DNA of 64,000 bases, from the NCBI RefSeq assembly GCF_023715585.1, contig NZ_JAMBOK010000002.1:62001-126000 (forward strand), read 5' to 3'. Position numbers and translations under genes: made by a program. Each line of letters starts with the position of its first letter. Within the stretch, counting starts at the first letter, position 1. Of this stretch, positions 44,698 through 53,130 are shown piece by piece. The notes below the pieces were generated by a model. That model saw only the letters and a program-made list of their open reading frames with translations, was not told the origin of the DNA and did no database searches. This DNA comes from Sporosarcina luteola (GTDB taxonomy: Bacteria > Bacillota > Bacilli > Bacillales_A > Planococcaceae).

Positions 44698-45114
44698 TTG
44701 TTACAACAAAACTTTTTCGGGCTTTATTACAAACTTTATCGCCCGTTGCTTAATCAAGTCAATGCAAAGCTGACCCAATACGGGTTGTTTAGTTCCCAAT
44801 GGCAGCTCATGAAGCTGCTTATGCAGGAAGGCGCGATGACGCCTGCGGAAATTGCGCAGCGGCAGCAAGTAGAGAAGCCGAGCATCACGAAGATCCTCCA
44901 GCGTCTAGGAGAAATGGGGTATGTGGAATCGACGCCGGGACAAGATAAGAGGGAAAAATGGATTCGGCTGACAAGTTCAGGGGAAGCGGTTTGCCGCGAT
45001 GTCATGGAGCAACTCGCATCCCTTTACGAAGACCTTCTACAAGGTTCATCGAAAGAAGAAGTGGAAATAGCCATAAGCGTATTGGCGCGCGCCCACCAAA
45101 ATCTAACATCATGA
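44698..45114 (+). CDS. MarR-family transcriptional regulator
   Basis: 138 residues from the TTG at 44698. The winged HTH has MTPAEIAQRQQVEKPSITKIL, and the wing has DKREKWIRLTSSGEAV. The start is odd: the strong site GGGGGG is 14 bases from the TTG but eight from an in-frame ATC at 44692, which would give (M)ELLQQNFFG, the usual family beginning. It lies 12 bp ahead of an MFS gene and probably represses both genes through the dyad upstream. Confidence 0.85.
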   Translation: MLQQNFFGLYYKLYRPLLNQVNAKLTQYGLFSSQWQLMKLLMQEGAMTPAEIAQRQQVEKPSITKILQRLGEMGYVESTPGQDKREKWIRLTSSGEAVCRDVMEQLASLYEDLLQGSSKEEVEIAISVLARAHQNLTS

Positions 45115-45126
45115 AAGAGTGAAAAT

Positions 45127-46329
45127 ATGGAAGAACAAAAATTATGGACAAAGGATTTCATTACGATCTCAATTATCAATTTCATCCTCATGCTTGCAAT
45201 GTATTTGTTATTAGTCACCATTGCACCGTTCGCAGTTGAGCAATACGGGGCTTCGCCGAGCATGGCGGGGCTAGTTTCGGGTATATTCATTATCGGAACG
45301 CTCTTTGCACGGATCTTTTCAGGAGGCTTAATTGGAAAAGTCGGCGGCAAGAAGATGCTGTTTATCGGCCTTCTCGTGTCCACGATCGCGACCGCCTTTT
45401 ATTTCGGATCAGCGAATATGCCATTGCTTCTTGCAAACCGGCTATTTCACGGAATCGGGTTAGGCATTGCGTCCACCGCAACCGGCACAATGATTGCACA
45501 AGCGATTCCAACTTCGAGAAGAGGAGAAGGGATTGGATATTTCAGCATGAGCACCGTTATGGCAACAGCAATCGGGCCGTTTTTCGGCATCTTCATTAGC
45601 CAACACTATCCATTCCATATGCTGTTCGTCCTCTGCCTCGCTTTAAGCATTGTGACATTGATCATGTTCTTCTTCGTCAATGAAACGGTGAAGCCATCTT
45701 CATTGAACAAGCCGGAAGTAGCGAGACAACGATTTGGCCTATCCAATTTCATTGAAAGAAAAGCATTGCCGATCTCCATCATTACGCTATTCGTAGCGCT
45801 CGCCTATTCAGGAGTACTGTCATTCATCTCGTTTTACGCGAAGGAAATTAACCTCGTTCAAGTTGCAAGCTTCTTTTTCCTCGTCTATGCCATCGTCGTG
45901 CTACTTTCCCGCCCATTCTCAGGAAAGCTATTGGACGTAAAAGGAGCGAAGTATGTCGTCATCCCTTCGCTTCTACTTTTTGCGCTCGGCATGATCATAT
46001 TGAGCCAGACGCATAGCGGTATTATGCTTCTTGCGGCGGGTGCCGTCTTTGGGCTTGGCTACGGGAATTTCCAATCATGTGCCCAAGCGATTGCATTGAA
46101 AGGGATTTCCGTTGAACGGCTTGGTATCGCTACTTCTACGTTCTATATCTTCCTTGACTCCGGACTCGGATTTGGGCCGTATTTTTTAGGCGTAGTCGTT
46201 CCAAGTCTCGGCTATCGGGGCATGTATGAAGCACTGACAATCGTTATACTGCTATCACTAGTGGCGTTCGTTTACTTGTTCCGTACGAGAAGTAAAGACA
46301 CGATATCCGATATAAATGAAAAGATGTAA
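45127..46329 (+). CDS. MFS transporter, drug-efflux type
   Basis: A 400-residue, 12-helix MFS protein. Motif A is GGLIGKVGGKKMLFIG between helices 2 and 3, and the repeat in the second half is RPFSGKLLDVKGAKYVV. HGIGLGIASTATGTMIAQAIP precedes SRRGEGIGYF. It is cotranscribed with the marR gene, which suggests inducible efflux of a toxic compound that is the MarR ligand. Confidence 0.88.
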   Translation: MEEQKLWTKDFITISIINFILMLAMYLLLVTIAPFAVEQYGASPSMAGLVSGIFIIGTLFARIFSGGLIGKVGGKKMLFIGLLVSTIATAFYFGSANMPLLLANRLFHGIGLGIASTATGTMIAQAIPTSRRGEGIGYFSMSTVMATAIGPFFGIFISQHYPFHMLFVLCLALSIVTLIMFFFVNETVKPSSLNKPEVARQRFGLSNFIERKALPISIITLFVALAYSGVLSFISFYAKEINLVQVASFFFLVYAIVVLLSRPFSGKLLDVKGAKYVVIPSLLLFALGMIILSQTHSGIMLLAAGAVFGLGYGNFQSCAQAIALKGISVERLGIATSTFYIFLDSGLGFGPYFLGVVVPSLGYRGMYEALTIVILLSLVAFVYLFRTRSKDTISDINEKM

Positions 46330-46605
46330 GATAAGCAGCACGAGTAGCTGTACTATTGATATCAAAGTAATAAATAGTACATCCGCAAATAATATGATTT
46401 CGCCAGGCGGAAGCTCTTTAGAGGGGTCTATACTCATAAAAAAGGAAACCACACTGGATACTAGGAAAGCTAAATAGGCAGCGAGTGAATGCTTGAAAGA
46501 CGCTATCCTAAATTTGCTGACTCCGAGAAGAATATTGGTTAATCCAATCACTAAAGGGAATATCACAAATTGGAACCATGCCAAATCAATTGTTCCATCC
46601 GGCAT
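46258..46605 (-). CDS. Small four-helix membrane protein, 5' end apparently frameshifted
   Basis: The open frame gives 115 residues with three to four membrane helices (starts MPDGTIDLAWFQFVIFPLVI). Its ATG has no ribosome binding site. The sequence before it encodes a plausible first helix (FLTVAIINIITACSAQVFYWS) in the same frame with no start codon. An ATG at 46679 with GGGGTG upstream reads MNKA into it if one T is added near 46669. The 3' end overlaps the MFS gene by 72 bp on the opposite strand. Not recognised. Confidence 0.6.
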   Translation of the reverse strand: MPDGTIDLAWFQFVIFPLVIGLTNILLGVSKFRIASFKHSLAAYLAFLVSSVVSFFMSIDPSKELPPGEIILFADVLFITLISIVQLLVLLILHLFIYIGYRVFTSRTEQVNERH

Positions 46606-46723
46606 TGACCAATAGAAAACCTGAGCTGAACAAGCAGTAATGATGTTTATTATCGCTACGGTGAGGAAGCTTTATTCATTTTACACCCCTATCTTAGTAC
46701 TATATGAATATCATAATAAAAAG

Positions 46724-46751
46724 AAGGCGACTACTGGGTCAGTAGTCGTCC
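46724..46751 (-). terminator. Terminator of the VOC-family gene
   Basis: On the minus strand GACTACTGACCCAGTAGTC stem-loop followed by CTTCTTTTTA. Confidence 0.75.
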
Positions 46752-46768
46752 ATTTGCGTGTCTCTAAG

Positions 46769-47143
46769 TTATCTCACCACAACTTCACTCATCAACGCGT
46801 GCATATTATCTTCCGTATCCTTGAAAAACACCATCCACGTTTCCGTTTGCCCCATCTTCGCGACTACATGAGGTTCATCGATAAAAACAATGCCTTTCTC
46901 CTTGTATTCCTCATAGGCCTGTTGAATATCTTCCACGTGAAAATAAAGGATGGAGCTTGAATGGGCAAACTCCTCTTTTTCAGGAAGGCTTATGAAAAGG
47001 CGTACGCCGTCGCAATCGAAAAACGCCATTGTGTCCGTTGTGAATAAAAGCTGCAAGCCTAATTGCTCCTTGTAAAATGCTGTTGCCCGTTCGATGTTTT
47101 TTGCCGGTACCCCAATTTGTCCGATTTTTGTGATTGTCCCCAT
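46769..47143 (-). CDS. VOC/glyoxalase-like metalloenzyme-fold protein
   Basis: 124 residues forming one VOC module pair: KIGQIGVPAKNIERATAFYKE, then MAFFDCDGVRLFISLP, then SILYFHVEDIQQAYEEYKEKG and a C-terminal FFKDTEDNMHALMSEV. Possible metal ligands are a Gln in GQIGVP, a His in YFHVEDI and a Glu near the end. The family includes glyoxalases, dioxygenases and thiol transferases; no specific substrate. The ATG at 47143 has GGAG nine bases upstream. Confidence 0.8.
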   Translation of the reverse strand: MGTITKIGQIGVPAKNIERATAFYKEQLGLQLLFTTDTMAFFDCDGVRLFISLPEKEEFAHSSSILYFHVEDIQQAYEEYKEKGIVFIDEPHVVAKMGQTETWMVFFKDTEDNMHALMSEVVVR

Positions 47144-47339
47144 GTAACATTTCTCCCTTTTGGCTTTTTCTTTTATCATACCTAACGAGTTATCAAAAAG
47201 TATACAATTTTCTATCTGTCGAGGGGTAATGGCGTAGAGAGAATAACTGCTGAATGTGATTAAAGGATCGTGGTTTTCCGCTTGTCATAAGGCAAGTAAG
47301 ACAGCTACAATGAGGCGATGAAGAAAGGGAGTGAGTTCG

Positions 47340-47948
47340 TTGAATGAAAAGGAGTACGACAACCTTCTTCGGATAAAAACAGGCGGAACGCTCGAGCTGT
47401 TGAGCCAGTCCGCCCATTATAACCGTTATGAAGCGACGCCTTACGAAGTGTTGGATGAACTGTTCAAATCGTACGAGCTGCAGCAGTCGGACGGATTTGT
47501 CGATTTTGGGTGCGGCAAAGCGCGCGTGTCATTTTACGTCCATCATCACTTCGGGGCATCGGTGACCGGTATTGAGATGAATGGCCAGCTCTACGAGGAC
47601 GCGATTGAAAACTTGGTCAGGTATCGCCGTAAAGCAAAATTCCGTGGTGGAGCGATCCGTTTTGAACGGTGCTACGCGGAAACGTATGAAATTGATCCAT
47701 TGGAGAATAAATTCTACTTCTTTAACCCGTTTTCCATTCAAATATTCATGACGGTCATCGGCAACATTTTACTGTCTGTAGAACGGAATGCACGCCCGGT
47801 CGATGTCATCCTCTATTACCCGACAGCGGAGTATGTGCAATATATGGACAATCAGACGCCATTTGAGCTATGGAAAGAAGTAAAAGTCGACCGGCTATAT
47901 GATAAAAATGAAAATGAGCGATTTTTGATCTATCGATTGGGTGAGTAA
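47340..47948 (+). CDS. SAM-dependent methyltransferase
   Basis: 202 residues with a Rossmann methyltransferase core: VDFGCGKARVSFYVHHHFG (motif I), then VTGIEMNGQLYEDA (motif II acidic residue), then FYFFNPFSIQIF in the motif IV position, where NPF replaces the more common PP/DPP. The substrate is unknown. The TTG at 47340 is eight bases after GGGAG; the GTG at 47331 is within that site. Array 5 begins eight bases after the stop. Confidence 0.8.
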   Translation: MNEKEYDNLLRIKTGGTLELLSQSAHYNRYEATPYEVLDELFKSYELQQSDGFVDFGCGKARVSFYVHHHFGASVTGIEMNGQLYEDAIENLVRYRRKAKFRGGAIRFERCYAETYEIDPLENKFYFFNPFSIQIFMTVIGNILLSVERNARPVDVILYYPTAEYVQYMDNQTPFELWKEVKVDRLYDKNENERFLIYRLGE

Positions 47949-47955
47949 GAAAGAT

Positions 47956-48084
47956 ATCGATCATTTCCGGTGAGTTATCGGTCAAATTTACAAGTTTATC
48001 GGTCAGTTCGAGGAAATTATCGGTCACTTTCTGAAAGTTATCGGTCAAATTCACAAAGTTATCGTCATTTCGTGTCTTTTTACC
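47956..48084 (+). repeat. 21-nt array 5 (ATCGGTCA family)
   Basis: Five units start at 47956, 47977, 47998, 48019 and 48040; the terminal module is 48061-48084. In one frame it reads YRS heptads and stays open to 48209; on the minus strand it reads TDN heptads. The remaining 48085-48226 holds no gene I can support. Confidence 0.85.
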
Positions 48085-48226
48085 CACAAGATTCTAATGG
48101 CGAAGAGAGTTTTTATTGGTCAAAAGCATTCGGCGCGCAAAGCTTGGCCATTCGCAATGAAAATGACCGCGGAAGAGAACAAGTAATAGGCCTTTCCCGT
48201 CGCGCCTAGTGCCCTTATCAAATCAA

Positions 48227-50164
48227 TCACAACAAATGCATCGCTGCCTCCGCTTCATGCCACGGAACGGGGTAGCCTTTGCCTTTCGCACAGAAAATCG
48301 ACGTGGATGTGTATTCCGGGTCGGCGTCTTTGTTGTAGCCGATTCCCTCGATCACTTCCTCCGGATTATGGCATTCGTCATAGCCGCCGAATTGCAAAGT
48401 GAGTGCGCCTTTTCCGTTCGTGTACGATGCGAATGTTGTGCTGTAATTCATGAACGTAGCAACCGGAACTCGACCAGTCACAACGGTGTTTTCGCCGATT
48501 GTTTCAGGCGGCGCGAAACTACCGGATGCTTGCTGGATATCGGACAGAACACGGCCGATATGATCCATTCCGACTTTTATTTTGAAATCATAAACAGGTT
48601 CCAGCAGGACGTTTTCCGCTTTCTCCAACCCTTGCCGCAATGCGCGGAATGTCGCTTCCCTGAAATCTCCGCCGGATGTATGTTCATTATGCCCCCTGCC
48701 TGTCAGTAAGGTGATCTTTACGTCGGTCAATGATGATCCTGTCAATAAACCATGATGCGCCCGCTCGAAAATATGGGTCCTCACTAAGTTTTGATTGCCG
48801 ACAGACAGATCATTCGCGTGGCATTCATTGTCGAATGAAATGCCGCTGTTGCGTGCTGCAGGCTCAATCCTCAAATGAACTTCCGCATAATGCTTCAGCG
48901 GCTCGAAATGACCGTAACCGTTAATGGTGGAGCGGATTGTCTCCTTATACAAGATTTTCGGATCTCCGAACGACACGTCGAATTGGAACCGGTCCTTTAC
49001 GATCTGCTTCAACACCTCTAGCTGGATGACGCCCATCACATGGACGTGAACTTCTTGGACATGCTCATCCCAGACAACGCGCAACGAAGGATCTTCTGCG
49101 TCCAGCATTTTGAAGCACCGCAGCACTTCCTTCACATGGATAGAGGAGTCGAAGATGACTTTTGATTTCAACGTGGGGATCAAGTCAAATACTGCCTTCT
49201 CAATGAGGGTACCGATTGGATCGCCTGCACCTGCCTCCGACAACCCCATAACCGCAACAATTTCCCCCGCATGAGCAGCTTCCAATGTTTCAAACTTTTT
49301 TCCGTTATATCGCCGAATCTGCGTGATTTTCTCATGTTTGCCTACAACCTGCACTTCGTCCCTAACATGCAAATTGCCTTGCAGAACTTTCAAGAACGTT
49401 ACCCGGTTGCCGTTTTCATCGTGTCGCACTTTATAGACGCGCGCGGAAAAATCTCCTGCATCCGTATATTCTGTTACGGTGAGCTGGTCGAACTTCTGAA
49501 GAAATTCGAGGACGCCGATGTCTTTTAAAGCGGAGCCATGCCCATATGCAAAGATTTCACGATTAGTAATCATCCGTTTCATTGCGTCGAGCCACACAGC
49601 TTCGTCATAACCGGTGTCCATATAGCGCTCGAGCAGATCCTCGTCGCGTTCCGCAATGAATTCAATAAGGCTTTCCATCATAACTCCATTTTCCATTTCC
49701 GATAAATCAACGATGTCCTCTGCTAAACTGCTGCGTATTTCATCTACGATCCCCTGTAGATCTACGCTTTCGCGATCGGTTTTATTCAAAAAGAAGAAGG
49801 TTGGGACTTGATGCTTTTTCAGCAATTGCCAAACCGTTTCGGTATGACCTTCCACTCCGTCCGCCGCGCTGATGATAACGATGGCGGCATCCATCACTTG
49901 GATGGCTCTTTCCATTTCGGGTGAAAAGTCGACGTGACCAGGCGTATCGATGAGCGTGTAATGCGAACCGTTGTATGTGAAGGCACCTTGGTCTGCAAAG
50001 ACGGTAATACCGCGGTTTTTCTCGATTTCATGGCTGTCGAGGAATGTGTCTTGATGGTCGACGCGGCCCCGTTGGCGAATGCTGTGCGTATGAAAAAGCA
50101 GCTGTTCGGAAAAAGTCGTTTTACCAGCATCTACATGTGCGACGACTCCAATGGTTTTATGCAT
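48227..50164 (-). CDS. TetM/EF-G-like translational GTPase
   Basis: A 645-residue GTPase with EF-G architecture: G1 AHVDAGKTT, G2 RGIT, G3 DTPGHVDF, G4 NKTD and G5 GSALKD, then domain II, and domains III-V including AYSTTFASYTNGKG-like sequence (YSTTFASYTNGKGALTLQF). The length is that of ribosome-protection proteins (TetM ~640) rather than EF-G (~690). Tetracycline resistance cannot be claimed: chromosomal homologues of unknown role are common in Bacillales. GAGGTG precedes the ATG. Confidence 0.82.
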   Translation of the reverse strand: MHKTIGVVAHVDAGKTTFSEQLLFHTHSIRQRGRVDHQDTFLDSHEIEKNRGITVFADQGAFTYNGSHYTLIDTPGHVDFSPEMERAIQVMDAAIVIISAADGVEGHTETVWQLLKKHQVPTFFFLNKTDRESVDLQGIVDEIRSSLAEDIVDLSEMENGVMMESLIEFIAERDEDLLERYMDTGYDEAVWLDAMKRMITNREIFAYGHGSALKDIGVLEFLQKFDQLTVTEYTDAGDFSARVYKVRHDENGNRVTFLKVLQGNLHVRDEVQVVGKHEKITQIRRYNGKKFETLEAAHAGEIVAVMGLSEAGAGDPIGTLIEKAVFDLIPTLKSKVIFDSSIHVKEVLRCFKMLDAEDPSLRVVWDEHVQEVHVHVMGVIQLEVLKQIVKDRFQFDVSFGDPKILYKETIRSTINGYGHFEPLKHYAEVHLRIEPAARNSGISFDNECHANDLSVGNQNLVRTHIFERAHHGLLTGSSLTDVKITLLTGRGHNEHTSGGDFREATFRALRQGLEKAENVLLEPVYDFKIKVGMDHIGRVLSDIQQASGSFAPPETIGENTVVTGRVPVATFMNYSTTFASYTNGKGALTLQFGGYDECHNPEEVIEGIGYNKDADPEYTSTSIFCAKGKGYPVPWHEAEAAMHLL

Positions 50165-50353
50165 GTGTGCACCTCGATTTCATTTCTGGATTATATAACT
50201 CTTATTTTAGACATAAACGGGGAAGAAAAGGAAGATTGACTCGGAGTGAGGCGGTGTAGTAGTTTGCTTCCTTAGAGGTCTAAAGCTTTATAGTGAGCAA
50301 AACTAACCCATACTCGCGCATAACCCCCCCGACGCGACTTTCCCTACAATATG

Positions 50354-50380
50354 AAAAACGCACCCCGAACCGGAGTGCGC
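50354..50380 (-). terminator. Terminator of the GGDEF-EAL gene
   Basis: On the minus strand GCGCACTCC pairs with GGGGTGCGT, followed by TTTTCAT. Confidence 0.75.
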
Positions 50381-50390
50381 AAAATGTAAC

Positions 50391-52805
50391 TTAGTGGAAC
50401 AGCAATTGCTCGATTTCCTTGCGAGGAAGCGGTTTTGAATAAAGATAGCCCTGCACTTCATTGCAGCCGAGGTCCTTCAGGAATTGTTCCTGTTCTTCCG
50501 TTTCAACGCCTTCTGCGATGACATTCAATCCTAAGTTCTTCGCAAGGTCGATGATCGCTTTTACGATGGCGGTGTTGCTGTTGCTCAGTTCCCTGATGAA
50601 AGCCTGGTCAATTTTCAGATGCGATAGCGGGAATTTGCTCAAATAGAGGAGAGATGAGTACCCTGTCCCGAAATCATCGACGCTGACAGTGATGCCGGCG
50701 TCCTGCAACTGTTGCAAGACAGTTTCGCAGCGCTTGACGTCTGACATCATGCTTTCCGTGATTTCTAAATTCAAATACGATGGATGCAGTTCTGTTTCGA
50801 TCAGGATCCTGAGTACATCTTCCACGAAGGAAGGCTGATTGAATTGCCTCATCGATACATTGACGCTCATCCGTAACGGAGGGAGTCCTTGTTCCTGCCA
50901 TGCTTTTGCCTGCATACATGCTGTTTTTAATACCCATTCGCCGAGCGGGAGGATGAACCCGTTCTCCTCCGCAATCGGAATGAATTTCAGTGGCGGGATA
51001 AACCCCCGGACCGGATGATTCCATCTGGCTAGCGCCTCCATCCCTTTTATCTGCCCGGTTTTTAAATCGTATTGGGGCTGATAATGAAGAAGGAATTGCC
51101 CTTTTTCCAATGCCTGCCGAAGCTCCATTTCGAAGAATGTCTTCTCCATCAATTCTTCGTGGAACTCTTCGGTGAAAAATCGGAACGTTCTCCTGCCTGC
51201 CTCCTTTGCCACATACATGGCGGTGTCCGCACTGCGGATCAGTGTACTATAGTCCTCGCCATCATTTGGATACAATGCAATTCCAATGCTTGGGGCAACG
51301 AAGATCTCTTGTTTCTCAAAATAGTAGGGCTGTGAAATGTCTTCAACGATCTGGTCGGCAAGGGCTGTCAGTTTATCTATATCACCGGAATCCATGAGGA
51401 CGACAAATTCATCCCCGCTCAGTCTGGCAACTGCATTTTCACTGTGAACACAATCGCGCAGTCTTTCCCCGACAGCAATGAGCAATTGATCGCCGACATG
51501 GTGGCCTAACGTGTCATTGACATTTTTGAATCGATCCAAGTCGAGGAACAGGACGGCAAACCGCTCACCCTCACTAGCTCCGGCGATTTTCTTTTTCACT
51601 CGTTCTTGAAGGTTCCTCCGGTTTGGCAAGCTGGTCAGGGAATCGAAATAGGCCATGTGCTCAATGACTTTTTCTGCTTCAATCCGCTCTGTAATGTCAA
51701 TCGCCGTGCCGACAACTTCGGCGATTTCTCCATCTTTTGCTATCGGCGAGAGGTAAACGAGGAAGTATAAGCCATCGTAATGCAACTCGAATTGAACTAT
51801 CTCCCCAGCCATCCCTGCCAATAAATGATTCTTGAATGTGATGAGTTCCTCTTCGGTGAATAAATAGGCGAGTTCTTGAGTGTTTAACTTGTCCACCGAA
51901 ATACCGATCCGTTCTTTAATTTGTCCCTCGAAAAGGGTGAATTCAATTTCTCCGTCTTCAGTAGCCTTGTATTTGAAAATAGCATTTTGCAAGTTTTTCA
52001 CGGTCGTACGGAAATCATTCTGTAAGGCGATTTCCAATGATTCTTCTGCCTGCTTCCGTGCTGTAATATCATGGCGGATTACAATATATTGTTCCGGTTT
52101 CCCTTCATCATCAAGAAATGGAACGATTGTCGTGCTGACCCAATAATATGAGCCGTCCTTCGCCCGGTTGCAAATATCCCCTTGCCAGATTTCCCCGCTT
52201 TGAATGGTGTTCCACATTTCCTTGAAGAAGCTCTTTGGATGAACTTTTGAATTTACGACCCGGTGTGTTTTTCCGATCAATTCATTGCTCGAATACTGGG
52301 ACAAGGCGCAGAACTTCTCATTGACATAAGTGATGATGCCTTTCGCGTCGGTGATTGCGACGACCGACGAGTGGTCGAGCGCATTTTCGATATTACGCAG
52401 ATTTTGCAGCGTTTCTTTATATTTTTCCTTCGTTAACTCTCGCGCTGTAATATCACTATCTATAGAAAGAAATTGGATGATCTCCCCGTCCTCATTCAAG
52501 ACCGGTATTATGTTGGCGTTCACCCAATAAGGGGAGCCATCTTTTGCAACTGCCATAATATTTTTCTGCCAAGCTTCGTCACGTGAGAAATGTTGCTCCA
52601 TTTCCTCCACAAAACGCTCCGGTGTATAATTAGGATTGACAACACCATAACTTTTCCCGATCAACTCCTCTTTGGAATAACCGGACAGTGCACAGAAGTT
52701 GTCATTCACATAGGTTATCCGTCCTCTTTTATCAGCAACTGATACACAGAATTTCTTATCCAACAGAGACACGAGAGAGTTATAACTTAATTCCGAAAAC
52801 AACAT
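50391..52805 (-). CDS. PAS-GGDEF-EAL c-di-GMP enzyme
   Basis: 804 residues. Two clear PAS-PAC modules come first (about 8-125 and 130-250, both with YVNxxFCALSxYS and DGSxYWV), then a weaker third PAS (about 265-375). GGDEF follows with SGDEF in place of GGDEF. The EAL domain has EALARWNHP, NVSMRQF, EITES and DDFGTGYSSL with KIDQAF, so phosphodiesterase activity is likely. Cyclase activity is uncertain because of the Gly-to-Ser change. No membrane helix, so it senses an internal signal such as redox or a bound cofactor. The ATG at 52805 follows AAAGGA. Confidence 0.9.
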   Translation of the reverse strand: MLFSELSYNSLVSLLDKKFCVSVADKRGRITYVNDNFCALSGYSKEELIGKSYGVVNPNYTPERFVEEMEQHFSRDEAWQKNIMAVAKDGSPYWVNANIIPVLNEDGEIIQFLSIDSDITARELTKEKYKETLQNLRNIENALDHSSVVAITDAKGIITYVNEKFCALSQYSSNELIGKTHRVVNSKVHPKSFFKEMWNTIQSGEIWQGDICNRAKDGSYYWVSTTIVPFLDDEGKPEQYIVIRHDITARKQAEESLEIALQNDFRTTVKNLQNAIFKYKATEDGEIEFTLFEGQIKERIGISVDKLNTQELAYLFTEEELITFKNHLLAGMAGEIVQFELHYDGLYFLVYLSPIAKDGEIAEVVGTAIDITERIEAEKVIEHMAYFDSLTSLPNRRNLQERVKKKIAGASEGERFAVLFLDLDRFKNVNDTLGHHVGDQLLIAVGERLRDCVHSENAVARLSGDEFVVLMDSGDIDKLTALADQIVEDISQPYYFEKQEIFVAPSIGIALYPNDGEDYSTLIRSADTAMYVAKEAGRRTFRFFTEEFHEELMEKTFFEMELRQALEKGQFLLHYQPQYDLKTGQIKGMEALARWNHPVRGFIPPLKFIPIAEENGFILPLGEWVLKTACMQAKAWQEQGLPPLRMSVNVSMRQFNQPSFVEDVLRILIETELHPSYLNLEITESMMSDVKRCETVLQQLQDAGITVSVDDFGTGYSSLLYLSKFPLSHLKIDQAFIRELSNSNTAIVKAIIDLAKNLGLNVIAEGVETEEQEQFLKDLGCNEVQGYLYSKPLPRKEIEQLLFH

Positions 52806-53042
52806 TTCCATTTCCTTTCTATACAAAAACAACGCGTTATCGCGAAGAAATACTTCTGTGTAATCCACCGGTTGAGGGAACGAGAGTACAAGTAATCTAT
52901 AGTATGAAAAAATCAATCTATTAGTAACTATCTTTATATTAATTATACCATTCGTAAGAACGTCGTTCCACATATTAGTAGTTCTTTAGTCTATTTACTA
53001 ACAATAAAGTATTTTTCTATTTAATTAATTCAATAAAATTAA

Positions 53043-53071
53043 TTGACATTCAATTCCTGCCGTCGTACGTT
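53043..53071 (+). promoter_or_regulatory. Possible rocB promoter
   Basis: A perfect -35 TTGACA (53043-53048), 17 bp, and a weak -10 TACGTT (53066-53071). The rest of the 52806-53130 gap is AT-rich without further recognisable signals; no -24/-12 sigma-54 site was found. Confidence 0.35.
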
Positions 53072-53130
53072 TAGAACAAAAGATGAAACAGTTACTAGTT
53101 TATACGTTCATAGAAATAGGGGGTCATCAA

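Noticed and set aside
48108-48197. 29-residue frame MAKRVFIGQKHSARKAW...
   Set aside because: No ribosome binding site and no recognisable family; probably chance.
47970-48209. 79-residue open frame starting MSYRSNLQVYRS
   Set aside because: It is the 21-nt array read in its open frame plus trailing intergenic sequence, with no ribosome binding site. Treated as a repeat, not a gene.
48227-50164. Calling the TetM-like GTPase a tetracycline resistance gene
   Set aside because: The architecture alone does not show ribosome protection; chromosomal homologues without resistance are common and no mobile context is present.
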